Source: JAUXFS01 sp050329575
Lineage (GTDB): Bacteria > Pseudomonadota > Alphaproteobacteria > Rhodospirillales > Defluviicoccaceae
Assembly: GCA_050329575.1 (NCBI GenBank)
Contig: JBHJOP010000077.1
Span: 1 to 64,000 of the forward strand
Direction: 5' to 3'
DNA: 64,000 nucleotides
A program made the position numbers and the translations under genes. Shown piece by piece: positions 1-8,987 of the stretch (positions are counted from its first letter, which is position 1; the number at the start of each line of letters is the position of its first letter). The notes beneath the pieces are model-generated. The model was not told where the DNA came from and searched no databases. It was given only the letters and a program-made list of their open reading frames with translations.

Positions 1-411
1 GGGGTGCCGCCGGCGCGGACGGTGCTCTACGGCGAGTCGCTCGGGACCGGTGTCGCGGTACACATCGCCGCCGAACGGGCGCGCGCGATGCAGCCCGTCG
101 GTGCGTTGGTGCTGGAAGCCCCGCTGTCCTCGGCGGTGGATGTCGGCGCCCACCACTATCCGTGGGCGCCGGTGCGATGGTTGATGAAGGATCGATTCGA
201 ATCGACAGCCAAGATCGGCGCGGTGCAAACGCCGGTGTTGGTCTTTCACGGTGAACACGACCGCGTCGTTCCGATCCGCTTCGGCCGGATGCTGTTCGAC
301 GCCGCAGCGGCTCCCAAGGAAGCGCTGTGGATTCCCGGTGGCGACCACGAAAACCTTGAGGCTTCCGCAGCGGTGATCGAGTTCCTCGACCGATACCTCG
401 CCAGCGGATGA
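1..411 (+). CDS. alpha/beta hydrolase, C-terminal part (5' truncated by window edge)
   Basis: The reading frame is open from the first base, so the start lies outside the window and about 136 C-terminal residues are seen. It has the nucleophile elbow GESLGTG (Ser), then a GEHDRVVP segment with the acid Asp, and GGDHENL with the catalytic His near the end. These three elements in this order are typical of the serine aminopeptidase S33/BAAT-like alpha/beta hydrolases (YqkD/BEM46-like). The substrate cannot be told from the sequence. The next gene is on the opposite strand, so this gene ends its transcription unit. Confidence 0.85.
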   Translation, partial: GVPPARTVLYGESLGTGVAVHIAAERARAMQPVGALVLEAPLSSAVDVGAHHYPWAPVRWLMKDRFESTAKIGAVQTPVLVFHGEHDRVVPIRFGRMLFDAAAAPKEALWIPGGDHENLEASAAVIEFLDRYLASG

Positions 412-439
412 AGGAGACGGCTCGCTCGCGATCCGGGCG

Positions 440-682
440 TCAGGAAAACGCCTTGAAGGCGATAATGGTGTAGGTGTCCTTGACACCCGGCAGGGTCTGA
501 ATGGTCCCGGTGACGAAATGGCCGATGTCGACCCCGTCATCGAGATGACACTTTAGTATCAAGTCATAATTGCCTGACGTAGAATGAACTTCCGAAACGC
601 CTTCGATGCGATCGACGGCTTCTTCAGCGACCCGATAGGCGCTCCCAAGTTCGCACTTCACCTGGACGTAGATGGTCTGCAT
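440..682 (-). CDS. stand-alone Lrp/AsnC ligand-binding (RAM) domain protein
   Basis: An 80-residue protein that matches only the C-terminal effector-binding domain of Lrp/AsnC regulators. The fold is beta-alpha-beta-beta-alpha-beta: it begins IYVQVKCELGSAYRVAEE, has GVSEVHSTSGNYDLILK in the middle, and ends LPGVKDTYTIIAFKAF. There is no helix-turn-helix, so it cannot bind DNA by itself. Such stand-alone domains are known to assemble into ring oligomers that bind amino acids or modulate full-length Lrp proteins. It lies 31 bp downstream of the helicase gene on the same strand and may be co-transcribed with it. Target and ligand are unknown. Confidence 0.85.
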   Translation of the reverse strand: MQTIYVQVKCELGSAYRVAEEAVDRIEGVSEVHSTSGNYDLILKCHLDDGVDIGHFVTGTIQTLPGVKDTYTIIAFKAFS

Positions 683-713
683 CAGCAGTTCCTCGTCGGC
701 GGAGCGGAGACCG

Positions 714-2123
714 TCAGCCGTCCTTCTTGCCGACTTTCGGCTCGCGCAGCATGAAGGCGGGCACGTGCTCGCCCATGCCGATCACGGCCGCATCCGACTT
801 CTCGGGTCGTGACGGCCGCGAGCGGCGGGGCGGCCGTGGCTCCTGTCCGGGCGATCGACCCGGTCGCCCGTGCCCCGCGGCCGCCCGTTCGGGAGCGCGG
901 ATCTCCGTCGCCGCCGCACCGGGTCGCGTTCGACCGGCTTTTCCGCCCCGGCGAGTGGACGTCTTCAGGTCCGCAGACTCGATTCCGTTGAGAACGACGC
1001 GCGGCAGCGGCATGTCGATCAACCTCTCGATCGCGGTGATATACTTCCCGTCCTCTGGCGTGGCGACGGTGAAGGCGCGCCCCTCGCGACCGGCGCGCGC
1101 GGTGCGGCCGATGCGGTGCACATAGTCCTCGGCGTTGGCGGGCACGTCGAAGTTGAAGACGTGGCTCATGTCCTGGATGTCGAGGCCTCGTGCGGCCACA
1201 TCGCTGCAGACGAGAAACTTGATTTCACCGCGCTTGAACCGCTCGAGCACCTCCGTTCGCGCCGGCTGCGCCATGTCGCCGTGCAGCATGGCGGCGTCGT
1301 ACCCATGGCGGGAGAGGGAGCGCGCGAGGACGCCGACGTCTCGCTTGCGATTGCAGAAAATCAAGGCGTTACGGACATCCTCGGCGTCGATCAGCATTCT
1401 TAGCGCCGCGCGCTTCTCCTTGTGGCTGGCAAGGATGCCGCCGCCGTGGCCGACCACGACGAGGCCCTGGGTGACCGTCTTCGAGGTCGTCGCCGGCGGC
1501 GCGACCGTCACCTCTCTCGGGTTGCTCAGAAACGCATCGGCGAGGCGGCGGATCTCCTTCGGCATCGTCGCCGAGAACAACAGGGTCTGACGCATGCGCG
1601 AGACCAGCGAGACGATTCGTTCGACGTCGGGAATGAACCCCATGTCGAGCATGCGGTCCGCCTCGTCAATGACCAGGATTCTGACGTCGTTCATCAACAG
1701 GCGGCCGCGATCGAAGACATCGAGCAAGCGGCCCGGCGTGGCGATCAGCACGTCGACGCCCCGCTCGAGCACCTTGAACTGCTCGGTCATCGACTCGCCA
1801 CCGATCAGCAGCACCTTGGAGAGCTTGACGTACTTGCCGTAGGTGTCGAAGTTCTCGGCGACCTGGGCAGCCAGTTCGCGAGTGGGTTCGAGGATCAGCG
1901 ATCGCGGCATGCGAGCCTTGGCGCGTCCGGCGGCAAGAATCTCGATCATCGGCAGCGTGAACGACGCGGTCTTGCCGGTGCCGGTCTGTGCACACCCGAG
2001 CACGTCCCTCCCCATCAGGATGTAGGGGATCGCCTGCTCCTGAATGGGCGTAGGGGTGACATAGCCGGCGTCGGTGACGGCGCGAAGGACGTCCTGGCTG
2101 AGACCGAGGTCTGAAAAGTCCAT
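714..2123 (-). CDS. rhlE: DEAD-box ATP-dependent RNA helicase, RhlE type
   Basis: A 469-residue superfamily 2 RNA helicase. It has the Q motif near FSDLGLSQDVLRAV, motif I AQTGTGKT, motif II DEAD in LVIDEADRMLD, motif III SAT, and motif VI HRIGRTARAG. The C-terminal 90 residues are rich in Arg, Gly and Pro, a disordered RNA-binding tail usual in RhlE/SrmB-type enzymes. The expected role is ATP-driven unwinding of structured RNA during ribosome assembly or mRNA decay. The gene is followed on the same strand by the small AsnC-domain protein. The subfamily (RhlE rather than CsdA or DbpA) is judged from core similarity and is less certain than the DEAD-box call. Confidence 0.93.
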   Translation of the reverse strand: MDFSDLGLSQDVLRAVTDAGYVTPTPIQEQAIPYILMGRDVLGCAQTGTGKTASFTLPMIEILAAGRAKARMPRSLILEPTRELAAQVAENFDTYGKYVKLSKVLLIGGESMTEQFKVLERGVDVLIATPGRLLDVFDRGRLLMNDVRILVIDEADRMLDMGFIPDVERIVSLVSRMRQTLLFSATMPKEIRRLADAFLSNPREVTVAPPATTSKTVTQGLVVVGHGGGILASHKEKRAALRMLIDAEDVRNALIFCNRKRDVGVLARSLSRHGYDAAMLHGDMAQPARTEVLERFKRGEIKFLVCSDVAARGLDIQDMSHVFNFDVPANAEDYVHRIGRTARAGREGRAFTVATPEDGKYITAIERLIDMPLPRVVLNGIESADLKTSTRRGGKAGRTRPGAAATEIRAPERAAAGHGRPGRSPGQEPRPPRRSRPSRPEKSDAAVIGMGEHVPAFMLREPKVGKKDG

Positions 2124-2316
2124 ACGGCAGGCGCTCGGGGCAACCGCAGGGCGGCCGCGCTACCCAATCATTCCCATAATGACGGCGCATCATAGGTGTT
2201 GGCGCGCTCAAGTCAACGCTGTGCCTCAGTGGATGTCGAATGGCATCCCTGCTTGGCCACGCCGGCGAGTTCCGATAGGTTTGGCGGGTGGTACCCTGGC
2301 GGAGAGCGGACGGAGT

Positions 2317-2859
2317 ATGTTGATAGGGGCCGAGACATCCTGCCTGCTGGTTGTCGACATCCAGGAACGACTGCTCGGGGCGATGGCCGATCCGCAGTCG
2401 GTCGTCCGGAACACGACGGTGCTACTGAAGGCGGCGGCAGAGTTGGGAGTGCCGGTTCTGGCCTCCGAGCAGTATCGTCGCGGCCTCGGAGCGACCGTGC
2501 CGGAAGTGGCGGCGTTGGTGGCGCCCGACCGGGTGGTCGAGAAGATGCATTTCTCCTGCTTCGGCGACGAGGGCTTCGCCCGACGGTTCCGGGAGATCGC
2601 CAAGCCGCAGGTCGTGGTGGCGGGCATCGAAGCCCACGTTTGCGTGCTTCAGACGGCGGAACAAGCCGTCGACGCCGGCTTGCGGGTGTTCGTGGTCGCC
2701 GATGCCACCTCGTCCAGAACCGTCGCCAACCACAGCACGGCCCTCGAACGGCTGCGGGCCGGCGGTGCAGAGATCGTGACGACGGAGATGGTCGCGTTCG
2801 AATGGCTGGCACGGGCCGGCACTCCGGCATTCAAGAGGATCAGCGCGCTGATCAAGTGA
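2317..2859 (+). CDS. isochorismatase-family cysteine hydrolase (YcaC-like)
   Basis: A 180-residue isochorismatase-like hydrolase. The start was set at the ATG preceded by GGACGGAGT, giving an N-terminus MLIGAETSCLLVVDIQERLL, where the Asp of VVDIQ is the first catalytic residue. The Lys of VEKMHFSCFGD and the Cys of GIEAHVCVLQTA complete the Asp-Lys-Cys triad. The cis-peptide-type GIEAHVCV segment is typical of the YcaC/nicotinamidase-like branch. Substrate unknown. The next gene, another hydrolase, starts 19 bp downstream on the same strand, so they probably share a transcript. Confidence 0.88.
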   Translation: MLIGAETSCLLVVDIQERLLGAMADPQSVVRNTTVLLKAAAELGVPVLASEQYRRGLGATVPEVAALVAPDRVVEKMHFSCFGDEGFARRFREIAKPQVVVAGIEAHVCVLQTAEQAVDAGLRVFVVADATSSRTVANHSTALERLRAGGAEIVTTEMVAFEWLARAGTPAFKRISALIK

Positions 2860-2878
2860 CTGCGGGGATCGCTGCGCG

Positions 2879-3580
2879 ATGATGGGCAGAACGCCCCTGG
2901 TGCTGCTCCCCGGTCTCCTCTGCGACGCCGCGCTGTGGCAGGCGCAGATCGACGACCTGTCCGACATCGCCGAGATCACCGTCGCCGATCTCGGCCGCGA
3001 CGATCAGCTGGGCGCCATGGCGCGGGGGGTGCTCGCCGTGGCCCCGGAGAGGTTTGCCCTCGCCGGGCTGTCGATGGGAGGCTACGTGGCGATGGAGATC
3101 GTTCGCCAGGCTCCCGATCGCGTCACCCGATTGGCGCTCCTCGCCACGTCGGCCCGCGCCGACAGCGTTGACGAGAAGGCGAAGCGGCAGGCCCTCATCG
3201 ATCTCGCCCGCCGGGGTCGGTTCAAGGGCGTCACCCGCCGGCTGTTGCCGCAGTTGATCCATCCGATGCGGCTGACCGACCGCTCACTGACCGATGCCGT
3301 ATTCGCGATGGCCGAACGGATCGGGCAAATGGCGTTCGAGCGGCAGCAACGGGTGGCCATGAACCGACCGGACAGTCGCCGAGACCTCGGCCTTGTCCAT
3401 TGTCCCACGATGGTGCTGTGCGGCCGCCAGGATGCCCGCACGCCCCTTGCCCTCAGCTCGGAAATCGCGGAAAAGGTACGGCGTTCCTCGCTGGTCGTGG
3501 TCGAGGACTGCGGTCATCTCGCACCCCTCGAGCGGCCGCGGGCGGTCAGCGATGCCCTTCGCGACTGGCTCGGCACGTGA
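2879..3580 (+). CDS. alpha/beta fold hydrolase (MenH/BioH-like)
   Basis: A 233-residue alpha/beta hydrolase. It opens with the oxyanion-hole region LVLLPGLLCDAALW, followed by nucleophile elbow GLSMGGY (Ser), acid in CGRQDARTP (Asp), and base in DCGHLAPLERP (His). The arrangement and length match carboxylesterase/BioH/MenH-like hydrolases, with a short helical lid between strands 6 and 7. It sits between an isochorismatase-like gene and a gamma carbonic anhydrase gene, all rightward with small gaps. The physiological substrate cannot be deduced. Confidence 0.88.
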   Translation: MMGRTPLVLLPGLLCDAALWQAQIDDLSDIAEITVADLGRDDQLGAMARGVLAVAPERFALAGLSMGGYVAMEIVRQAPDRVTRLALLATSARADSVDEKAKRQALIDLARRGRFKGVTRRLLPQLIHPMRLTDRSLTDAVFAMAERIGQMAFERQQRVAMNRPDSRRDLGLVHCPTMVLCGRQDARTPLALSSEIAEKVRRSSLVVVEDCGHLAPLERPRAVSDALRDWLGT

Positions 3581-3592
3581 ACAGGGAGATCG

Positions 3593-4144
3593 ATGATGTC
3601 CGGCGTCCTGGTGACGTACAAGGGGGTGCGACCGCGCGTCGCCGAGGGGGTGTTCATTGCTCCGACGGCCATGGTGATCGGCGACGTCGAAATCGGCACG
3701 GACACCAACATATGGTTCGGGTGCGTCGTTCGTGGCGACGTCAACGAGATCCGAATCGGCGCCCGCACCAACCTCCAGGACGGGACGGTCGTCCACGTTT
3801 CCAGAAGGGCGTTCGGGACCTACATCGGATCCGATGTTACCATCGGGCACCAGGCGCTGATCCACGCCTGCACACTCGAGGACGACTGCTTCATCGGCAT
3901 GCAGGCGACGATCATGGATGGCTGCGTCGTGGAACACGGGGCGATGGTGGCGGCGGGTGCCCTTGTCACTCCCGGCAAACGGGTGACACGCCATCAGCTC
4001 TGGGCGGGACGGCCGGCGAGACCGGTTCGCGAACTGAGCGCCGCCGATCGCGAGAGTATGGCCGCGACCACCGCGCACTATGTCAAGCTGGCGCGGGACT
4101 ACCTGGTCGCCGGATGTGGCGTCACGGGCGGAACCGATGACTGA
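3593..4144 (+). CDS. gamma carbonic anhydrase family protein
   Basis: A 183-residue left-handed beta-helix protein built from hexapeptide repeats (IGDVEIG, NIWFGCVVRGDV, IRIGARTNLQDG, YIGSDVTIG). The three zinc-ligand histidines of the gamma class are present: one in TVVHVS and two in IGHQALIHAC, on neighbouring rungs, as in Cam/CamH and the YrdA/PaaY proteins. The family forms trimers with metal at the subunit interfaces. The stop codon overlaps the following meaB start by 8 bp, so translation is likely coupled. Whether this protein hydrates CO2 or is a YrdA-like acyltransferase relative is undecided. Confidence 0.92.
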   Translation: MMSGVLVTYKGVRPRVAEGVFIAPTAMVIGDVEIGTDTNIWFGCVVRGDVNEIRIGARTNLQDGTVVHVSRRAFGTYIGSDVTIGHQALIHACTLEDDCFIGMQATIMDGCVVEHGAMVAAGALVTPGKRVTRHQLWAGRPARPVRELSAADRESMAATTAHYVKLARDYLVAGCGVTGGTDD

Positions 4145-5129
4145 GGGCGGCGTGGCATCGAGGCAGGAGGCGGCCGCCGATCTGCTGATCGCCGAGGTGC
4201 TGCGCGGCCACCGCAAGAGCATCTCGCGGATGATGTCGCTCGCCGAGTCGACGGGGCAGGCGAGCCGCGAAGCGATCAGCCGGCTCCACGCCCACACCGG
4301 ACGTGCCCACGTCGTCGGCCTGACCGGCGTCCCCGGTAGCGGGAAGTCGACCATGGTGCGCGCACTCGCCCAGAGGTTCCGGGCTTCGGGTCGCAAGGTG
4401 GGCATCGTCGCCATCGACCCGTCCAGTCCGTTCACCGGCGGTGCCATCCTGGGCGACCGCATCCGCATGACCGAGTTGTCCGGCGATCCGGGCGTATTCA
4501 TTCGCAGCATGGGGACGCGCGGCGCACTCGGTGGTTTGGCCCGCTCCACCCTCGACGTCGCCGACGTTCTCGACGCCGCCGGCTACGACGTGGTGATGAT
4601 CGAAACCGTCGGCGTCGGTCAGGACGAGGTCGACATCGTACAGGCCGCCCATACGGTCGTGGTCGTCTCGGCGCCGGGCTTGGGCGACGAGGTCCAGGCG
4701 ATCAAGGCCGGCGTGCTGGAAATCGCCGACATCCACGTCGTCAGCAAGTGCGATCGTCCCGACGCCGCCCAGACCGTCTTCAACCTCCGCGGCATGTTGC
4801 GGCTAGGTGAGGGGGCCGGCCGCGATCGCTCGACCTGGAAGGTCCCGGTCCTCAAGAGCAGCGCCCAGAACCGGGAAGGCATCGATGCGCTGGTCTCGAC
4901 CATCGACGCCCACCGCGCCCATCTTCACGACACTGGCGAGATCGAGGGCCGACGTCGCACCATCGTCGAGATGCGCATCCTCAAGGCCGTCGAAGACGTC
5001 ATCCGGGAACGGCTCCTTGGGCGAGGTCGGGACCAACTCATGCTGGCCCGCGACCGGGTCCTGGCAGGGGAGATCGATCCCCACGCCGCCGCGAGGATCC
5101 TGCTCGGTTCGGCGGTCGACCGTTCTTGA
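4137..5129 (+). CDS. meaB: methylmalonyl-CoA mutase-associated GTPase MeaB
   Basis: A 330-residue G3E-type P-loop GTPase. The start chosen is the ATG overlapping the end of the carbonic anhydrase gene; the N-terminus then reads MTEGGVASRQEAAADLLIAE, with the helical ISRMMSLAES segment. Walker A is GVPGSGKST, followed by the AIDPSSPFTGGAILGDRIRM block and the ETVGVGQDEVD switch region, both hallmarks of MeaB/ArgK. NKxD is replaced by the family SKCD. MeaB loads and protects adenosylcobalamin-dependent methylmalonyl-CoA mutase, needed for propionate-type metabolism. No mutase gene is visible in this window. Confidence 0.93.
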   Translation: MTEGGVASRQEAAADLLIAEVLRGHRKSISRMMSLAESTGQASREAISRLHAHTGRAHVVGLTGVPGSGKSTMVRALAQRFRASGRKVGIVAIDPSSPFTGGAILGDRIRMTELSGDPGVFIRSMGTRGALGGLARSTLDVADVLDAAGYDVVMIETVGVGQDEVDIVQAAHTVVVVSAPGLGDEVQAIKAGVLEIADIHVVSKCDRPDAAQTVFNLRGMLRLGEGAGRDRSTWKVPVLKSSAQNREGIDALVSTIDAHRAHLHDTGEIEGRRRTIVEMRILKAVEDVIRERLLGRGRDQLMLARDRVLAGEIDPHAAARILLGSAVDRS

Positions 5130-5141
5130 GCGCTGAGAAGA

Positions 5142-5174
5142 CCGGCGGCCGCACCCATCGTGCGCGACCGCCGG
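5142..5174. terminator. GC-rich hairpin between convergent meaB and phaC
   Basis: A two-part inverted repeat lies between the ends of two convergent genes. The outer arms are CCGGCGG (5142-5148) and CCGCCGG (5168-5174); the inner arms are CGCAC (5150-5154) and GTGCG (5160-5164). There is no T-run on either side, so it is not a classical intrinsic terminator. Its position suggests a bidirectional transcription block or 3'-end stabiliser; this is inferred from structure and location only. Confidence 0.4.
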
Positions 5175-5199
5175 GTGATGGTTCCCGAGCGCGGGCCGA

Positions 5200-7002
5200 T
5201 CAGGACTTCATCGACACATAGGGGCCCGGCGCATCGCCGAGCGGCTTCAACTTGCCACCGCCGGGCTCGCGGGCCGGTACCATCTCCTTACCCGAGTGCT
5301 TCTTCACCCACGCGTCCCAGTCCGGCCACCACGAACCGTCCTTCTGCTTCGCATGGGCCAGCCAGTCCTCGGGGTCGGCCGGCGGCTTCTTGTCGGTAAA
5401 CCAGTAACAGTACTTCTTCGCCGCGGGCGGGTTGATGACGCCCGCGATATGCCCCGACGCCGCCAGCGTGAAGTGGATCGGGCCGCTGAGGATCTGTGTT
5501 CCCTTGTAGGTCGACTTCCATGGCGCGATGTGGTCTTCCCGGGTCGACAGGAAGTACGCCGGAACCTTGACCTGTCGCAAGTCGATCGGCGTGCCGGCCA
5601 GGTTAATGCCGCCCGGCTCCGCCAGCTTGTTTCTCTGGTAGAAGTTGCGCAGGTAGAAGCTGTGCATCGCGTGCGGCATCCGGGTCGAGTCCGAATTCCA
5701 GTAGAGGAGATCGAACGGGAACGGATCGTTGCCGAGCAGGTAGTTGTTGATCACGAACGACCAGATCAGATCGTTCTCGCGCAGCATGTTGAAGGTCGAG
5801 GCCATCTCTGCGCCTTCCAGATAGCCGCGCTCCGCCATCTTGCCTTCGAGATAGGAAATGGTCGCCTCGTCGATGAACACGCCGAGCTCACCCGGCTCGG
5901 AGTAATCGATCATCGTCGTGAAGAAGGTGCCGCTCTTGAGTCGCTCATCACCCTTCGCTGCTGCGTAGGCGAGGGTGGATGCCAGCAAAGCGCCCCCGAT
6001 GCAGTAGCCGACGGCATTGATTTCCTTCTCGCCGGTCGCCTGTTCGACGACGTCGACCGCCTTCATCGTACCATCGACGACATAGTCCTCGAAGGATTTC
6101 TTCGCCAGTTCCTCGGTCGGGTTGACCCAGGAGATCATGAACACGGTATGTCCCTGGTCGACCGCCCACTTCACCCAGGAGTTCTTGGGCCTCATATCGA
6201 CGATGTAGAACTTGTTGATCCAGGCCGGTACGAACAACAGCGGGCGCTTGACGACCGTCTCGGTCGAGGGCGCGTATTGGATCACCTCCATCATCTCGTT
6301 ACGGAAGATGACCTTGCCGGGCGTGGTGGCGATGTTCTCGCCGATCACGAAGGCGTCGTAGTCGGTCTGGCTGATCCTGAGGGTGCCCTTGCCGCGTTCG
6401 AGGTCGATGAGGATGTTCTTGAGACCGTTGATCAGGTTCTCGCCTCGGGTCTCGATCGTCTGCCGGATCACTTCCGGGTTGGTCATCGCGAAGTTGGTGG
6501 GCGACAACGCGCTGACGAACTGCCGAGTGTAGAACTCCACCTTCTCCTTGACCTTGGGATCGAGCCCCTGCGTATCGCGAACCGTCTTTTCGATCCAGCG
6601 CGAGGCCAGCAGATAGGACTGCTTGATATAGTTGAAGACCTCGTTGTCCTGCCAAGCCTCGTCCTTGAAGCGCCGATCGGCCTTGTCGGGTTCGATCACC
6701 GATTCGCCGCCCTGACCCAGCATCCGGCTGGTGGTCGACTGCCAGAGCGCCATGTAGTCCTTCCACAGCGACATCTGCGCCTCGACCACCTTGGCGGGGT
6801 CGGCCATCATCTTGGAGAACAGCTCAAAGAACGTATTTCCGATGTTCAGGGGGTCGGCGGCGGCCGTTTTGGTGACGTCGGCGCCGTTTTTGGTCAGCCA
6901 GTCGGTTAGAAGCCGCTGACTGCGTTCGGCGATCTCCGCCAACGATTTCGACAGTTCAGCGGTGTCAGGCATCTGTAGTTCCGTGCCTTGTTGATCGGCC
7001 AT
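5200..7002 (-). CDS. phaC: class I poly(3-hydroxyalkanoate) synthase PhaC
   Basis: A 600-residue class I PHA synthase that polymerises (R)-3-hydroxyacyl-CoA into storage polyester on granules. The lipase-like box GYCIGG places the nucleophile at about Cys334; Asp490 (REDHIAPW) and His518 (SGHIAGVINPP) complete the triad, with spacing close to the Cupriavidus enzyme. The N-terminal region with PAKVVEAQMSLWKDYMALW and the WINKFYIVDMRPKNSWVKW motif are also standard. An AAAGGA-type ribosome site lies about 8 nt before the ATG. phaA/phaB are not adjacent. The gene is divergent from the OmpA-like lipoprotein gene across about 210 bp. Confidence 0.97.
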   Translation of the reverse strand: MADQQGTELQMPDTAELSKSLAEIAERSQRLLTDWLTKNGADVTKTAAADPLNIGNTFFELFSKMMADPAKVVEAQMSLWKDYMALWQSTTSRMLGQGGESVIEPDKADRRFKDEAWQDNEVFNYIKQSYLLASRWIEKTVRDTQGLDPKVKEKVEFYTRQFVSALSPTNFAMTNPEVIRQTIETRGENLINGLKNILIDLERGKGTLRISQTDYDAFVIGENIATTPGKVIFRNEMMEVIQYAPSTETVVKRPLLFVPAWINKFYIVDMRPKNSWVKWAVDQGHTVFMISWVNPTEELAKKSFEDYVVDGTMKAVDVVEQATGEKEINAVGYCIGGALLASTLAYAAAKGDERLKSGTFFTTMIDYSEPGELGVFIDEATISYLEGKMAERGYLEGAEMASTFNMLRENDLIWSFVINNYLLGNDPFPFDLLYWNSDSTRMPHAMHSFYLRNFYQRNKLAEPGGINLAGTPIDLRQVKVPAYFLSTREDHIAPWKSTYKGTQILSGPIHFTLAASGHIAGVINPPAAKKYCYWFTDKKPPADPEDWLAHAKQKDGSWWPDWDAWVKKHSGKEMVPAREPGGGKLKPLGDAPGPYVSMKS

Positions 7003-7211
7003 GAGTCAATCCTTTATGATCCCTCGAAGCCAACGCCGGATCCGCGGAGAACAGCGTCCTGCGCCGGCGAGCACACGAGCGTAAGACGAGCAGGCGGACG
7101 TGGGCGTCCACCGCTGCCGTTTATAGCCCCTTAACCACCTTCGGGCAATGTTGAAGTCGCGAGCCCTGCCTGTAGAATCCCGATCCAGGACGCAAGGAGG
7201 CGAAGGATCCC

Positions 7212-8870
7212 ATGCTTGGTGATATCCGGGAAGGATTGACGAGCGCGGGCTTTGCCGCCGCCGTCCTGCTCGGGGCTTGCCTCATCGCCGGCGGCTGCAC
7301 ATCGGCCGAAGGCGGCGCCGAACGAACAAGTGGTTCCAACCCCGGTGTCGGATCGACCGCCGAGGACCAGCCGCTTCCCGGCGCCGACCAACCCTTTCCC
7401 AGCCTCGGCAGCGTGCCCGAGCGGCCGACGACCGCCACGCCCGGGCAGCGCCGGGACCAGACCGAAGGACTGGTCTCCGATCGCGCGCGCAGCCGGTACT
7501 CGGACGAAGCGATCGGTTTTCAAGGCGAACCGGCGGCGGCGCTGCAACCGCCTGAGAACATGGTCACCGATGCCGGCGCTCCGCGGTCGCTGCTGTCGCA
7601 GTCACAGGCGATCGTTGCGCCGTTCTCGGGGCCGTCGGAGGTGCCGAGCGCATCGGAAGCGATGGAGGCGCGACGCGAGGCCGTGGCGCCCGACGTGCCG
7701 ACCGCTCCACGGTCGACACCGGTGGTTGAGCCGCCGCCGTCGCCCGAGACCGTTCCGGTCCCGTCGGGCCCGCCGGCGCCTGCGCTTCCCCGGGAGCCGA
7801 AGCAACCGCAGCGGCCTTCGGAGGCGTCTGGTCGACTGGCGACGGAGGCGTTCGCACCGCCCTTCTCCGGCACGACCACCGCGCCGTCGTCGCCCGTTGC
7901 GCCGCCGCCGGTGTCCGTAGCGGAGACCACGCCGCTGGCGCCGGCGGCCGGCATGACGACGACCGCCACGACCGTGATCGCGGAGCCGTTGACGCCGCCA
8001 GCGGAAAGGACGATTTCCTCTGAGGTGCGAGACGCGACGACCGTGGCAGCGCCGCCGTTTTCAGCGCCCGCAGCGGAGCCGACCGCCGCTTTCTCGCCAC
8101 CCGTCGCTGCGCCGCCTTCGCTCACCGCTGCCGTCGAGCCGTTCGCGCCCCCGCCGCCGGCGACCGGCGTGCCCCCGCCGCGGCGAGCCGACCCGCCCGG
8201 CCTCGAACAGACGTTCATGGCCCGCTTGCAGGAAACGTTCGCCGCCACCGCGGCCCCGCTTCTGCCGCCGCCGACCGGATTGGGGGCCGATCCCGAGAGA
8301 CCGCTGGTCACCGTGGTCGTCTCGTCCGAAGGCGTCGAACGATACGGCGACCGCCCGGTGTTTCTGCCGGAGTTGTCCCCGGAACCGACCCGTTTCGACC
8401 GGTTTCCCTCTCCGGGTGGTATCGAGAGCACGTTGGCGGAACCGGCGGTGGCGGCAAGGTCGATGGCGGAACCGTTGGCGGGCGAGAGGATGGCGGCGCT
8501 GCCTGCCGGCGGCGGTTCGGTCAAGGTGGCGACGATCCTGTTCGATGACGGCTCCGCGCGTCTCGGTCGCGGGGAAATGGACATTCTGCGCAAGGTCGCC
8601 GTCCTGCATCGACAACTCGGCGGGAGCGTCCGGGTGGTCGGGCACGCCAGCAGCCGGACCCGCAACATGGATGCCGACCGCCATCGGACGGTGAACCACC
8701 AAATCTCGGTGGAGCGGGCAAGCGCCGTGGCGCGCGAACTGACCCGGCTCGGCGTGCCGAGCGAGCGCGTGTTCGCCACCGCGATGGCGGACGAGTTGCC
8801 GGTCTACCACGAAGTGATGCCATCGGGAGAGGCGGGCAACCGGCGTGCAGAAATCTTCATCGACTACTGA
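7212..8870 (+). CDS. lipoprotein with long Pro/Ala-rich region and C-terminal OmpA-like domain
   Basis: A 552-residue exported protein. The N-terminus has a signal peptide ending in lipobox LIAGGC, so it should be lipidated at that Cys. Residues about 35-400 are low complexity, dominated by Pro, Ala, Thr and Ser, and probably extended. The last about 120 residues form an OmpA/MotB-like domain: ATILFDDGSARLG, IRKVAVLH-like helix, VRVVGHASSRT, SVERASAVARELTRLGV, and a final NRRAEIFIDY. The usual GHTD is GHASS here, so peptidoglycan binding may be altered. Such proteins tether outer membrane to cell wall; here the long linker could span the periplasm. Confidence 0.82.
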   Translation: MLGDIREGLTSAGFAAAVLLGACLIAGGCTSAEGGAERTSGSNPGVGSTAEDQPLPGADQPFPSLGSVPERPTTATPGQRRDQTEGLVSDRARSRYSDEAIGFQGEPAAALQPPENMVTDAGAPRSLLSQSQAIVAPFSGPSEVPSASEAMEARREAVAPDVPTAPRSTPVVEPPPSPETVPVPSGPPAPALPREPKQPQRPSEASGRLATEAFAPPFSGTTTAPSSPVAPPPVSVAETTPLAPAAGMTTTATTVIAEPLTPPAERTISSEVRDATTVAAPPFSAPAAEPTAAFSPPVAAPPSLTAAVEPFAPPPPATGVPPPRRADPPGLEQTFMARLQETFAATAAPLLPPPTGLGADPERPLVTVVVSSEGVERYGDRPVFLPELSPEPTRFDRFPSPGGIESTLAEPAVAARSMAEPLAGERMAALPAGGGSVKVATILFDDGSARLGRGEMDILRKVAVLHRQLGGSVRVVGHASSRTRNMDADRHRTVNHQISVERASAVARELTRLGVPSERVFATAMADELPVYHEVMPSGEAGNRRAEIFIDY

Positions 8871-8987
8871 GGCGATTTCGGGATAGACAGAGGCAGTCCC
8901 TCACGGGTCTTGCCTCCGCGAAGCCCGCGTCTTGCAGCGTCACCAGCCCGGGTGACCGAAGCGGCGAGCAACGATCAGGTGTATGCA

